Assembly (NCBI RefSeq): GCF_003112455.1
Contig: NZ_BDQX01000051.1
Span: 1-32,343, forward strand
DNA from: Paenibacillus agaridevorans
Lineage (GTDB): Bacteria > Bacillota > Bacilli > Paenibacillales > Paenibacillaceae
Length of the DNA stretch: 32,343 nucleotides
Direction: 5' to 3'
Shown here: in pieces, positions 10,000 to 17,820 of the stretch
Position numbering within the stretch: position 1 is the first letter of the stretch
Layout: the number at the start of each line of letters is the position of its first letter
Position numbers and translations under genes: made by a program
The notes under the pieces: model-generated
Database searches by the model: none
What the model saw: the letters and a program-made list of their open reading frames with translations, nothing else
Told to the model about the DNA's origin: nothing

Positions 10000-10395
10000 T
10001 TATTGAACCTCGACCGGCTTTTTCTTCGTAACGTGAAGATCGCCGGTATATAGATGGACGAACACTTCGTTAATGCCCGTACGGGTAAATGTGTAGTCTG
10101 TCTTAAAAGTGTTGTCTCCGGCAAACTCGGCATCTACGATTTCGGTTTCATCGCCGACGCGGATCTCGAAGGAAACGGTCGCCGACTTATCCAGCTCGAT
10201 GCCCGTGAATTGTCCGGCCAGCTTTACAGCTTCGTTCCCTTTGGCAGGCGCCGGATCCGTCGTGACCGCAACGTCCACCGAGGCGGGATCGACGGAAGAA
10301 GCCGAGCCTCCCGAAGAACATGCGGTCAGCGCCGCAAACAGCACGAGAGCCAGCAGTACAGGAGTAATTCTAGAGATGGGATTCGATGTCATCAT
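10000..10395 (-). CDS. YtkA/FixH-like lipoprotein
   Basis: This 131-residue protein has a lipoprotein signal peptide with the lipobox LTAC (C26), then a Ser/Gly linker. A compact beta-rich domain of about 90 residues follows (VDVAVTTDPAPAKGNEAVKL onward), resembling YtkA/FixH-like domains that occur as secreted or membrane-anchored modules in Bacillales. It should be attached to the outer face of the membrane. Function is unknown. The paired ATG codons at 10395/10392 are the likely start; the RBS (GGAAAG) is weak. An in-frame TTG at 10410 is possible but would place extra polar residues before the signal peptide. The gene converges on spoVR. Confidence 0.7.
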   Translation of the reverse strand: MMTSNPISRITPVLLALVLFAALTACSSGGSASSVDPASVDVAVTTDPAPAKGNEAVKLAGQFTGIELDKSATVSFEIRVGDETEIVDAEFAGDNTFKTDYTFTRTGINEVFVHLYTGDLHVTKKKPVEVQ

Positions 10396-10647
10396 GCACC
10401 AGCTTTCCAAATTAAGTTCTGCTCCTATCTTACCATCATCGCCGGCAGCTTCGCATGCCTCCTACGGGCTATAGCTATGAACAACGAGTGAACATTGTCC
10501 GAATCGCCGCATTATGCCATGGATAAGCAAGGTCCGGCCGCAAATACTTCCCATGGCAGAAGTGCTCCAATCGCGGGATAGCGACAGCGACTTTCGCCCA
10601 AGCTACTCATGAACCAATACTCCCATTTAGAAAGGATGTTTACGTTC

Positions 10648-11169
10648 ATGAAGAAAGCAGGCCTGTTCGCAGCATTATTGACATGTTTCACATTGGCTTT
10701 CGCGGCGCCGACCGCGAATGCCAATCGCTACGAGGGTATCGAGCCAAGCGGTAACGCCAATATGAACGCCACTCGCTACAATGGCACAGAAACGATCGGG
10801 GAAGAAATGCGCGAAGGCTACAACAACATGAAGACTGGCATGCAGCGTGCGACGAACCGGGTTGAATACGACGTCGAACGCGCCGCTAACAGCGTGGGGA
10901 ACGGCATGAATCGCGCCATGAACCGTGTCGAGACGGACGTGAACCGCACAACCAATCGAGTCGATAACGGCGTCCGCACCTATGATACACGAACTGATCA
11001 TGGAACGGTCAACAATCGTTACCGTGCCATGAACACAACGAACAACGGCTACCGCGCTACCGCGACGACAACAACCAATCGCGGCTGGAGCTGGGGCTGG
11101 TTAGGTCTGCTGGGCTTGTTTGGCCTTGCCGGCATGAGAAGCCGTGATCGGGAACGCGATCGGGCGTAA
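10648..11169 (+). CDS. Secreted repeat protein with WGxxGxxG C-terminal tail
   Basis: This 173-residue protein begins with a Sec signal peptide ending near ANA (23-25). It ends in WGWLGLLGLFGLAG followed by an Arg-rich tail (149-173), the arrangement of WGxxGxxG-CTERM proteins in Gram-positive bacteria, where the tail is thought to be a processing or sorting signal. The middle is Asn/Arg/Thr-rich and holds two 22-residue tandem repeats (65-86 and 87-108) with the shared pattern M-x-R-A-x-NRVE-x-DV-x-R. Beyond that it is low-complexity. The ATG at 10648 is chosen because AAAGG precedes it and it starts the signal peptide; the spacing is a little long. Upstream in-frame ATGs at 10609 and 10636 lack an RBS. 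Function is unknown. Confidence 0.72.
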   Translation: MKKAGLFAALLTCFTLAFAAPTANANRYEGIEPSGNANMNATRYNGTETIGEEMREGYNNMKTGMQRATNRVEYDVERAANSVGNGMNRAMNRVETDVNRTTNRVDNGVRTYDTRTDHGTVNNRYRAMNTTNNGYRATATTTTNRGWSWGWLGLLGLFGLAGMRSRDRERDRA

Positions 11170-11180
11170 TTAACGAAACG

Positions 11181-11225
11181 AAAAGCCTCCATAACCGCGC
11201 AGCCGCGGTTATAGAGGCTTTCTTC
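11181..11225. terminator. Bidirectional terminator
   Basis: A stem pairing AAAGCCTC with GAGGCTTT and ATAACCGCG with CGCGGTTAT encloses a short loop and is T-rich on both outer sides. It lies between the WGxxGxxG gene and the convergent lipoprotein gene. Confidence 0.85.
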
Positions 11226-11243
11226 CTTCATAATGCGTGCTTG

Positions 11244-11756
11244 TTACCGCTTGATGTGCTGCGGCTTAATCATCGTGCGGGCGATCTCGTCGGCGATCGC
11301 GGAAATTTCGTCGTTCATTGCGACCGACTGCATCCCGTATTGGCCGCCGTTCCGATTCGCGCTTCGCACCCGTTCCACCAGCGAATCATCCGAGGTTACA
11401 TAATAATCGTATTCCGGATATTGCCACAACAGCTGGGACATCACCTGCTTTTCGACGATACGGCGCTTGCCGGAATCGTCCACCGATACGCCGACCACAA
11501 CCGTGTCGCCATTTAACGCGACGATTGCTCCCTTGACACCCGGCACCTGCTCGGCGATCCGCGTCAATTGTTCGCTCCCAACCCTTGCCGTACCGTTCTG
11601 CGAACGTACGCCGAGCGGACCTATTCCTTTCGTTGCTCCCGGGCTCCTGGCCTCATAGCCGTCCCTCCGCTCCGGCGCCGTATCGCCGCAGCCGCTTTGC
11701 AGCGCGAGAATACCGGATAGGAGCAAGACGTACATCCCGTTTCTCCAAGGCATCAT
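11244..11756 (-). CDS. YhcN/YlaJ family sporulation lipoprotein
   Basis: This 170-residue lipoprotein has its acylated cysteine at C23 (QSGC). The mature part carries the YhcN/YlaJ pattern: a segment around GVKGAIVALNGDTVVVGVSV followed by a helix with RRIVEKQVMSQL and a terminal IADEIARTMIKP. Proteins of this family are found in the inner membrane of spores in Bacillus and affect germination or outgrowth. GGAGGTGG precedes the ATG at 11756; an in-frame GTG at 11768 overlaps that RBS and is less likely. A TATAAT at 11809-11814 (minus strand) could be the -10, without a good -35. It lies between other sporulation-related genes. Confidence 0.78.
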   Translation of the reverse strand: MMPWRNGMYVLLLSGILALQSGCGDTAPERRDGYEARSPGATKGIGPLGVRSQNGTARVGSEQLTRIAEQVPGVKGAIVALNGDTVVVGVSVDDSGKRRIVEKQVMSQLLWQYPEYDYYVTSDDSLVERVRSANRNGGQYGMQSVAMNDEISAIADEIARTMIKPQHIKR

Positions 11757-11846
11757 GGATTCATCCACCTCCGTCGTATGCTCTTAACATTCGCAGAGAG
11801 GGATGGAAATTATACATGACTTTCCTTACATCCAAAACGGCTGTTT

Positions 11847-12851
11847 CTAATCCGCCCTAAGGCTTTTTAAATCCTGCGTAACTTTATCAACCATATGAAC
11901 GAAGGAAGCAAGCTCCTCCGACAACGCCGCCTGATTGCGCGCTTGCTCCGAGGTCTGCTCCGACTCCCGCCGGACCTCTTTCAACTTCTTGTCGATTTCC
12001 TCCAGCTTCTGCCCAATCCCCTCCATAGCGTTACGGGATGAAGCGGCCAGCTTGCGAACCTCGTTCGCAACGACTTCGAATCCGCGTCCGTGCTCGCCGG
12101 CCCGCGCCGCTTCGATCGCCGCATTTAGACCAAGCAGATGTGTCTGATCCGACAAGCCGCGGATAAGAATCCCCATCTCGCTAATGCCGTCAAGCTCGCC
12201 GCGCAGCTCCTCAAGCAAAATATGCGATTTATCTTGAGATTGCGAAGTCGATATCGCGGTCTTCGCAATTTGATTAGCGCCTTCGTCGAGCTCTGTTATC
12301 AATGATGCCAGCTCCTGCACGGCTCCCGTAACTGTCGTTAGCATGGAGGCACGGTCGTCTGCAAGATCCTGGATTTTGACCTGCTCGTGCATATTGTAGG
12401 CTTCGAGTACGAATTGCGAATCCAGATTGAACATCTTGGTCAGTGCGAACACGACCTGCTGCCACCGATCCGGCAAAGCTTTTCTCAACACATCGGTCGC
12501 GATATCCAGATATATCATGTAAGTACCCAAATACCAGTCCGTCGTAAGTCCAATTCGCGAGTGCACGGCTCCGATCCGGATCCGATTTTCAATGTAAGCG
12601 TCGTCAATCCCGCCGTCGGCAAGCGACAGCCAATAAACGCGCTGCGTTTCTTTTAATCTATCTACAGTGCTGACCCTTTCGATTATGGCAACCAGTTCCG
12701 GCTCTTTCCCAATCCTGTCGTAGAAGCGGTCGACGACTTGCTTGACGACTTCCTCGAAGATTGGCCGACAACCCTTCAACAATTGCAGATCCAACTCCGT
12801 AATTCCGGTAAAATCCAATTGTTTGCGACGTACAGCATTTACTTGTATCAA
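11847..12851 (-). CDS. Soluble globin-coupled chemoreceptor (HemAT-like)
   Basis: The protein has 334 residues. Residues about 10-165 form a globin sensor domain with the haem-proximal H97 in [10 protein letters not shown], followed by [10 protein letters not shown]. Residues about 175-334 form a coiled-coil methyl-accepting signalling domain with its hairpin tip at about 235-270 ([18 protein letters not shown]). There is no membrane segment or HAMP domain, so it is a cytoplasmic oxygen sensor feeding CheA/CheW. It is about 100 residues shorter than B. subtilis HemAT, mainly in the signalling helices. The start is a TTG at 12851 with GAGGAG 9 bp upstream; no ATG or GTG in frame fits better. 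A sigma-D-like promoter lies upstream. Confidence 0.85.
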   Translation of the reverse strand: MIQVNAVRRKQLDFTGITELDLQLLKGCRPIFEEVVKQVVDRFYDRIGKEPELVAIIERVSTVDRLKETQRVYWLSLADGGIDDAYIENRIRIGAVHSRIGLTTDWYLGTYMIYLDIATDVLRKALPDRWQQVVFALTKMFNLDSQFVLEAYNMHEQVKIQDLADDRASMLTTVTGAVQELASLITELDEGANQIAKTAISTSQSQDKSHILLEELRGELDGISEMGILIRGLSDQTHLLGLNAAIEAARAGEHGRGFEVVANEVRKLAASSRNAMEGIGQKLEEIDKKLKEVRRESEQTSEQARNQAALSEELASFVHMVDKVTQDLKSLRAD

Positions 12852-12887
12852 TATACACGGCTCCTCTAATGTAGTGCGATCACTCCT

Positions 12888-12916
12888 ATTATATCGTCAT
12901 CCGGCAAACTTCTGTA
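12888..12916 (-). promoter_or_regulatory. Candidate sigma-D-like promoter of the globin-coupled receptor
   Basis: On the minus strand GACGATAT (12891-12898) matches the sigma-D -10 consensus GCCGATAT at 7 of 8 positions, and TACA (12913-12916) lies 14 bp upstream where TAAA is expected. A TATAAT (12888-12893) overlaps it, so a sigma-A promoter cannot be excluded, though no good -35 for it is present. Confidence 0.4.
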
Positions 12917-12957
12917 GAGAATATTTGAAGATTAAGTTCAACTTTCTTGACGACGGA

Positions 12958-12994
12958 CAGCCTCTACCCTCGCTTATGGAGAAGGTAAAGGCTG
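12958..12994 (-). terminator. Possible weak terminator downstream of prkA
   Basis: An 11-bp stem (12958-12968 with 12984-12994) with one G-U pair lies 30 bp after the prkA stop codon. No T-run follows on the minus strand, so it may be only a transcript-stabilising hairpin. Confidence 0.4.
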
Positions 12995-13025
12995 CGTATA
13001 GGAATATTAAATCGGAGAGGACTAC

Positions 13026-14921
13026 TTATCGATTCAACAGGCTTCCCACATAGCGCAAGAGCTCATTCGCGCAGACCGGGCAATAGGAATGTTCGTCGAT
13101 AAGCCGCTTCGATACCTCGTTAATGCGCTTAAGCTGGCTTTCATCCGGCGTTTTCGTCGATGTCGTAATCTTTACAATATCCTTCAGATCGGTAAACAGC
13201 TTCTTCTCCACCGCTTCGCGGAGACGTTCGTGACTTGTAAAGTCAAACTTCCTTCCCTTTCGGGAATAGGATGAAATACGAATAAGAATTTCCTCGCGGA
13301 ACGCCTTCTTCGCGTTCTCCGATACGCCGATTTGCTCCTCGATGGAACGCATGAGACGTTCGTCGGGATCAAGCTCCTCTCCCGTAAGGGGATCCTTGAT
13401 CTTCGCCCAATTGCAATAAGCTTCGATATTGTCGAGATAATTCTCGAACAAGGTACGGGCGGATTCCTCGAACGAATAGACAAACGCCTTCTGAATCTCC
13501 TTCTTGGCGAGACCGTCGTATTCCTTGCGCGCGATGGAGATAAAGTTTAAGTAACGCTCGCGTTCTTCCTTCGTTATGGATGGATGCTGATCCAGTCCTT
13601 CCTTTAAGGCGCGCAGCACGTCGAGCGCGTTAATGCACTGCATATCCTGCTTGATCAAGGCACTCGATATCCGGTTGATGACATAGCGGGGATCGATGCC
13701 CGACATGCCTTCTTCGGCATACTCGTTTTGCATTTCCTTCAAATCCGCTTCCTTAAAACCCTCGACCTCCTGGCCGTCGTACATCCGCATCTTTTTGACG
13801 ATATCCATTCCCTGTTTCTTCGTTTCCTTCAGCCGCGTCATAATGGAGAAGATCGCGGCCGATTTCAGAGCGTGGGGCGCGATATGGATATGTCTCATGT
13901 CGCTCTGCGAGATCAGCTTGTCGTAAATCTTTTCTTCCTCCGACACCTTGAGATTGTAAGGAATCGGCATGACGATCATCCGGGATTGCAGCGCTTCGTT
14001 TTTCTTATTGCTGATAAACGCCTTGTACTCCGATTCGTTCGTATGAGCGATGATAAGCTCGTCGGCGCTGATGAGCGCGAAGCGGCCGGCTTTGAAGTTG
14101 CCTTCCTGGGTTAGGGAGAGCAGGTTCCACAGAAACTTCTCATCGCATTTCAGCATCTCCTGGAACTCCATCAGGCCCCGGTTCGCTTTGTTAAGCTCGC
14201 CGTCGAAACGGTAGGCTCGCGGATCGGATTCCGACCCGTACTCCGTTATGGTGGAGAAGTCGATGCTGCCCGTAAGGTCCGCGATATCCTGCGATTTGGG
14301 ATCCGACGGGCTAAATGTACCTATACCGACCCGGTTGTCTTCCGATATAAAGACGCGTTCCACCATAACGGTTTCGATATGTCCGCTGTATTCCGTCTGG
14401 AGCCTCATTTGGCAGGACGGGCATAGATTGCCTTCGATCCTTACGCCAAGCTCCTTTTCGATCTCCTGCCTCAGCTCATGGGGAATGAGATGAAGCGGAT
14501 CCTCGTGCATCGGACATCCTTTAATCGCATAGACGGCGCCACGCTGCGTTCTCGAGTAACGTTCCAGACCTTTTTTAAGCATGGTCACGATCGTCGACTT
14601 GCCGCCGCTGACCGGTCCCATCAAGAGAAGAATCCGCTTGCGTACATCCAGCCTCCTTGCGGCAGAATGGAAGTACTCCTCCACCAGCTTCTCTACCGCT
14701 CGGTCCAGACCGAATATTTCCTGTTCAAAAAATTTATAAGTCTTGCGCCCTCCAGCTTCCTCGACCCCGTACGATTCGATCATTTCATACACGCGCGAAT
14801 GCGCGGTCATTGCCGGGGAGGGATCCTGCCTGAGAAGTTCAACGTATTCTTTGAAGCTCCCAGTCCATGCCAACCTCTCGCTCTCCGCCTGGTATTCGGA
14901 TATTCGTTTGAAAATGTCCAT
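13026..14921 (-). CDS. prkA: PrkA family serine protein kinase / AAA+ protein
   Basis: This 631-residue protein is full length for PrkA. An N-terminal AAA+ type domain carries the Walker A GPVSGGKST (102-110), followed by the family's KGCPMHEDPLHLIP block (134-147). A C-P-S-C pair (C167, C170) and a C-terminal C-P-V-C pair (C614, C617) could bind zinc. The C-terminal part is the PrkA kinase-like domain. In B. subtilis PrkA is expressed during sporulation and influences sigma-K-dependent genes; the family is called a kinase, though protease activity has also been reported. A GGGAGGAG RBS sets the ATG at 14921. SpoVR, its frequent partner, is encoded 3 kb away on the opposite strand. Confidence 0.93.
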   Translation of the reverse strand: MDIFKRISEYQAESERLAWTGSFKEYVELLRQDPSPAMTAHSRVYEMIESYGVEEAGGRKTYKFFEQEIFGLDRAVEKLVEEYFHSAARRLDVRKRILLLMGPVSGGKSTIVTMLKKGLERYSRTQRGAVYAIKGCPMHEDPLHLIPHELRQEIEKELGVRIEGNLCPSCQMRLQTEYSGHIETVMVERVFISEDNRVGIGTFSPSDPKSQDIADLTGSIDFSTITEYGSESDPRAYRFDGELNKANRGLMEFQEMLKCDEKFLWNLLSLTQEGNFKAGRFALISADELIIAHTNESEYKAFISNKKNEALQSRMIVMPIPYNLKVSEEEKIYDKLISQSDMRHIHIAPHALKSAAIFSIMTRLKETKKQGMDIVKKMRMYDGQEVEGFKEADLKEMQNEYAEEGMSGIDPRYVINRISSALIKQDMQCINALDVLRALKEGLDQHPSITKEERERYLNFISIARKEYDGLAKKEIQKAFVYSFEESARTLFENYLDNIEAYCNWAKIKDPLTGEELDPDERLMRSIEEQIGVSENAKKAFREEILIRISSYSRKGRKFDFTSHERLREAVEKKLFTDLKDIVKITTSTKTPDESQLKRINEVSKRLIDEHSYCPVCANELLRYVGSLLNR

Positions 14922-15106
14922 GCCGTGTCTCCTCCCATCGCTTCCAATCTCCGCTATTCCTTCTCCGCTCGGGAAACATTTCCGCGCCAGCCGCCTTGTA
15001 GTCCATTTTTTTGTGAAGTATTAAATACCTATGCTTATTTCACCTGGAAATTGACCATTATTTTGTTCGCTGCTCCGCAAATAATCGACAAGTTGCCGCA
15101 AGCCCC

Positions 15107-15115
15107 TGTTATAAT
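15107..15115 (+). promoter_or_regulatory. Extended -10 promoter of the DUF2161 gene
   Basis: TGTTATAAT is a perfect extended -10 (TGnTATAAT). TCGACA at 15085-15090 is a possible -35 with a long 19-bp spacer. It lies 48 bp before the ATG at 15163. Confidence 0.6.
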
Positions 15116-15162
15116 AAGGAGATACGCAGATGCCGGAGCCTGCCGGAAGGAGTTGGGTAATA

Positions 15163-15888
15163 ATGGCAGTTATAAAGGAAGAGGAATTGTACCCTCCTAT
15201 TAAACGTTATTACGAAGCGAGAGGTTATACGGTAAAAAGCGAGGTGATGCATTGCGACCTGGTCGCGATTCATCCCGAGCGCGACGACACTGTCATCGTC
15301 GAAATGAAAAAGACGTTCAACCTCGCCTTGCTTCTGCAAGGGGTTGAACGTCTTCGGCTCCACGCCGACGTCGTGCTGGCCGTAGAACGCAATCGCAAAA
15401 AAAGCGGCGCCGTCAATCAACGATTCGGCGACTTGACGGAGCTCTGCCGGATGCTTGGTCTCGGTCTGATGACCGTCACTTTCTATAAGACAAAAGCTCC
15501 CGTCATTGAGATGTTATGCGAGCCTGGCGATCCTCCTGTTCGAGGCGCAAGGCATCGCAAGCGTGATCGGCTGCTCACTGAATTCAGGGAACGCAGCGGC
15601 GACTACAACGTTGGCGGTTCCACAGGCCGCAAGCTTGTGACGGCCTACCGCGAGAAAGCTCTTCGCTGCGCATACGTACTGCAAGCGCGAGGTCCGTCGG
15701 CGCCGAAGGCCGTAGCCGCCGCGACCGGCTTCAGCCGCAGCGGCCAGCTCATGCGCGAGAATCATTACGGCTGGTTCCGCAAGATCGATCGCGGCGTATA
15801 CGCCTTGCAGCCGCAAGGAGCGGAAGCGCTGACGCATTATGGCGACGTGCTGTCGCGCTGGATCGCCGAGACTAGCTTCGAACCGTGA
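15163..15888 (+). CDS. DUF2161 family PD-(D/E)XK-type protein
   Basis: This 241-residue protein has an N-terminal nuclease-like core with D32 in HCDLVAI and E47-x-K49 in VIVEMKK, the D...ExK signature of the PD-(D/E)XK fold. The C-terminal part, about 160-235, is basic and resembles a winged helix (KALRCAYVLQARG, then GFSRSGQLMRENHYGWF). The overall pattern matches the DUF2161 family, annotated as a putative phosphodiesterase; no biological role is established. The ATG at 15163 follows GGAAGGAG. The last 17 bp overlap tail-to-tail with the convergent aminotransferase gene, so the two share no terminator. It could be a DNA repair or restriction-type nuclease, but no partner gene supports either. 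Confidence 0.78.
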   Translation: MAVIKEEELYPPIKRYYEARGYTVKSEVMHCDLVAIHPERDDTVIVEMKKTFNLALLLQGVERLRLHADVVLAVERNRKKSGAVNQRFGDLTELCRMLGLGLMTVTFYKTKAPVIEMLCEPGDPPVRGARHRKRDRLLTEFRERSGDYNVGGSTGRKLVTAYREKALRCAYVLQARGPSAPKAVAAATGFSRSGQLMRENHYGWFRKIDRGVYALQPQGAEALTHYGDVLSRWIAETSFEP

Positions 15889-17068
15889 ATTCCCCGATCG
15901 CCTCGACCAGGCGTTCTACCCCTTGAACCGTCCGGGCTCCCTTGTTATGCGTGAAATTCAGCCGCGCCGTATTGCGCTTCGGCTCGCCGGCATAGAAGGA
16001 GATGCCCGGCACAAACGCCACGCCTTTCCCTACCGCGCATCGCAGCAAAGCCTCGGCATCCATTCCCTCCGGCAGATCTACCCACAGGAACATGCCGCCC
16101 TTCGGTTTTACCCATGTCAGATCAGACAACCCGCTCTGCTCCAACAGCGAGTGCATTTCCAGCATGCGATCGCCGTATTCCCTAGAGATCAGCGCGATGT
16201 GCGCGTCGAGATCAAAGCTTCTCAGCAGTTGACTTAGGATTTGCTGATCCATCGTGCTGGAATGCAGATCTGCCGCTTGTTTCGCTTTGGCCATCATCCT
16301 GATAACCCGGCTGTCGCCGATTGCCCAGCCCGTCCGAAGCGCCGGTGCTACCGTCTTGGAGAAGGTGCTCGTATAGATGATGGGATTGTTCTCTGCCGGA
16401 CCTGCGATGGAGAACAACGAAGGATAGTTCTCCTCGGACTTGAACTTGATGTCGCCATAGGGATCGTCTTCAATAACGAGAAGGCCGTATTGCTTGCATA
16501 ACGCAACCATACGCTTGCGGCGCTCCTCGCTCCAAACTTTGCCTGTAGGATTGCTGAATGTAGGAACAGCATACAGCAGCTTGGGTCCGTACTGCTTGAT
16601 CAATGCTTCAGCCGCCTCGGGGATGATGCCTTCCTCGTCGGAATCGGCAGCGACAACCTGGAGACCATGCAGAGCGAACACCTGCAGGCTGGCGAGATAG
16701 GTCGGTTTCTCTACTAAAACGATATCTCCCGGTTCCGTCAGTACGCCGATCAACAAATCGATGGCCTGCTGGGATCCCGTCGTCAAAATCATTTCGTCAG
16801 GCGTAGCCGCCATGCCTTTGGCTGCCATACGGCCGCACAGCTGCTCGCGCAGCGGAAGAAAACCTTCCGTTAGTCCGTACTGAAGCGCCCCCGTTCCTGC
16901 CGTAAATACGCGATCAGCAGCTTCTCGAACGGCTTGTACGGGGAACAACTCTTCTGCCGGAAGCCCGCCCGCGAATGAAATCATATCTTTCCCTTGAGTC
17001 AGCTTCAGAATGTCGCGAACGGCAGATGATTTTAAGTTCGCTACATTTGTCGAAAATCGGTAATCCAT
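15872..17068 (-). CDS. PLP-dependent class I aminotransferase (LysN/2-aminoadipate type)
   Basis: This 398-residue fold-type I aminotransferase has its Schiff-base lysine K238 in TSTFSKTVAPALRTGW, N173 in SNPTGK, D202-P-Y204 for the cofactor ring, and a C-terminal arginine in the ARLNF block for the substrate carboxylate. It belongs to the subgroup of stand-alone enzymes related to the catalytic half of MocR/GntR regulators, often annotated 2-aminoadipate or aromatic aminotransferase. Substrate is not decidable from sequence. The ATG at 17068 is chosen because GAGGGG is 8 bp upstream; a longer frame to 17101 has no RBS. It diverges from the small membrane protein gene. Confidence 0.88.
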   Translation of the reverse strand: MDYRFSTNVANLKSSAVRDILKLTQGKDMISFAGGLPAEELFPVQAVREAADRVFTAGTGALQYGLTEGFLPLREQLCGRMAAKGMAATPDEMILTTGSQQAIDLLIGVLTEPGDIVLVEKPTYLASLQVFALHGLQVVAADSDEEGIIPEAAEALIKQYGPKLLYAVPTFSNPTGKVWSEERRKRMVALCKQYGLLVIEDDPYGDIKFKSEENYPSLFSIAGPAENNPIIYTSTFSKTVAPALRTGWAIGDSRVIRMMAKAKQAADLHSSTMDQQILSQLLRSFDLDAHIALISREYGDRMLEMHSLLEQSGLSDLTWVKPKGGMFLWVDLPEGMDAEALLRCAVGKGVAFVPGISFYAGEPKRNTARLNFTHNKGARTVQGVERLVEAIGEFTVRS

Positions 17069-17130
17069 CGATTGTGCCCCTCTCCTGCATCTTTCGATCA
17101 TTTTCTACATTACATTACTCATATCCTCTA

Positions 17131-17161
17131 TGTTAACAATGTGTTCACAACTTTTAAAGTT
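17131..17161. promoter_or_regulatory. Operator-like repeats in the divergent intergenic region
   Basis: TGTTAACA (17131-17138) and TGTTCACA (17142-17149) are near-identical 8-mers 11 bp apart, followed by the 13-bp palindrome AACTTTTAAAGTT (17149-17161). They sit between the aminotransferase start and the -10 of the small ORF. No known consensus is matched, so this is only a candidate. Confidence 0.3.
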
Positions 17162-17217
17162 TTCTTTTTCTCCACACTTGGTTATAATATCTATAGTTAA
17201 CTGGAGGTGTCGATGGA

Positions 17218-17319
17218 ATGCTTGGATTGAACTTTTGGATCGTTATCACCGTGTTCGTGTTGTTTATAGCCGCAATCTTGACGAGCTCATACAACGACGA
17301 CAAAACCAGCGGGCTATAA
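17218..17319 (+). CDS. Small membrane protein, 33 residues
   Basis: A short frame starts at ATG 17218, preceded by CTGGAGGTG (17201-17209) and a TATAAT (17183-17188). It encodes one hydrophobic helix (about residues 3-22, FWIVITVFVLFIAAIL core) followed by a polar tail ending YNDDKTSGL, so the product should be a single-pass membrane peptide. No family is recognised. Support comes from the RBS, the -10 and the clean membrane-helix composition. It stands alone between a divergent aminotransferase gene and convergent abrB. Its stop is followed by a weak AGCG/CGCT hairpin and eight T, which may end the transcript. Confidence 0.65.
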   Translation: MLGLNFWIVITVFVLFIAAILTSSYNDDKTSGL

Positions 17320-17332
17320 TGCGCTTTTTTTC

Positions 17333-17396
17333 CGCAAGTACGAATGAAGCTTCTGAACCAAGATCAGCTTGGCGCAGAAGCTTCATTTCGTTTGCG
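17333..17396. repeat. Long imperfect inverted repeat
   Basis: Left arm 17333-17355 pairs with right arm 17375-17396; the central AATGAAGCTTCTG/CAGAAGCTTCATT is perfect over 13 bp, and an inner CCAAG/CTTGG pair extends the hairpin. No T-run follows on either strand, so it is not a textbook terminator. It separates the small membrane protein gene from abrB. Confidence 0.75.
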
Positions 17397-17426
17397 GGCA
17401 TCGGCCGGCAAACTTGCCGTTAGCGG

Positions 17427-17675
17427 CTATCGCTTGAGAAAGCCCATCTCTCCCATGCATCCTCCGCAAACGTATCTTTCCTTAAACTCTTGAACTTCGT
17501 TCATGGAACCGCAGAACACGCATTTTGGGCGGTACCGCTCCAGAATGATGTGATCTCCTTGAACGAATATTTCCACCGGATCGCCTTCGTTCATCAGATA
17601 CCGCTTGCGCAACGACTTCGGAAGAACGATGCGTCCAAGCTGATCTACTTTCCTTACCACTCCTGCTGGTTTCAT
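17427..17675 (-). CDS. abrB: AbrB family transition-state regulator with C-terminal zinc-ribbon-like motif
   Basis: This 82-residue protein starts with the AbrB/SpoVT DNA-binding swapped-hairpin domain (GVVRKVDQLGRIVLPKSLRK, 5-24). The C-terminus carries C52-x2-C55 and C70-x2-C73, a likely zinc ribbon, in place of the helical multimerisation region of B. subtilis AbrB. AbrB proteins repress post-exponential functions such as sporulation and antibiotic synthesis. AAGAGGTGA gives a good RBS for the ATG at 17675; the upstream in-frame extension to 17735 has none. The 145-bp upstream region is A+T-rich, as expected for autoregulation, and contains a TTTTGCG direct repeat (17707-17713, 17718-17724). 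Confidence 0.88.
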   Translation of the reverse strand: MKPAGVVRKVDQLGRIVLPKSLRKRYLMNEGDPVEIFVQGDHIILERYRPKCVFCGSMNEVQEFKERYVCGGCMGEMGFLKR

Positions 17676-17820
17676 CAGTTTCACCTCTTTATGCCTGAAT
17701 TTATAGTTTTGCGAAACTTTTGCGGACCACCACAATTAATTAATACGTTCGCTATTTGTACAGATTCGACGACAGAAACAAATTTCCTTCCCCGCAAATT
17801 AAGTTGGAATTTTCGAAAAA

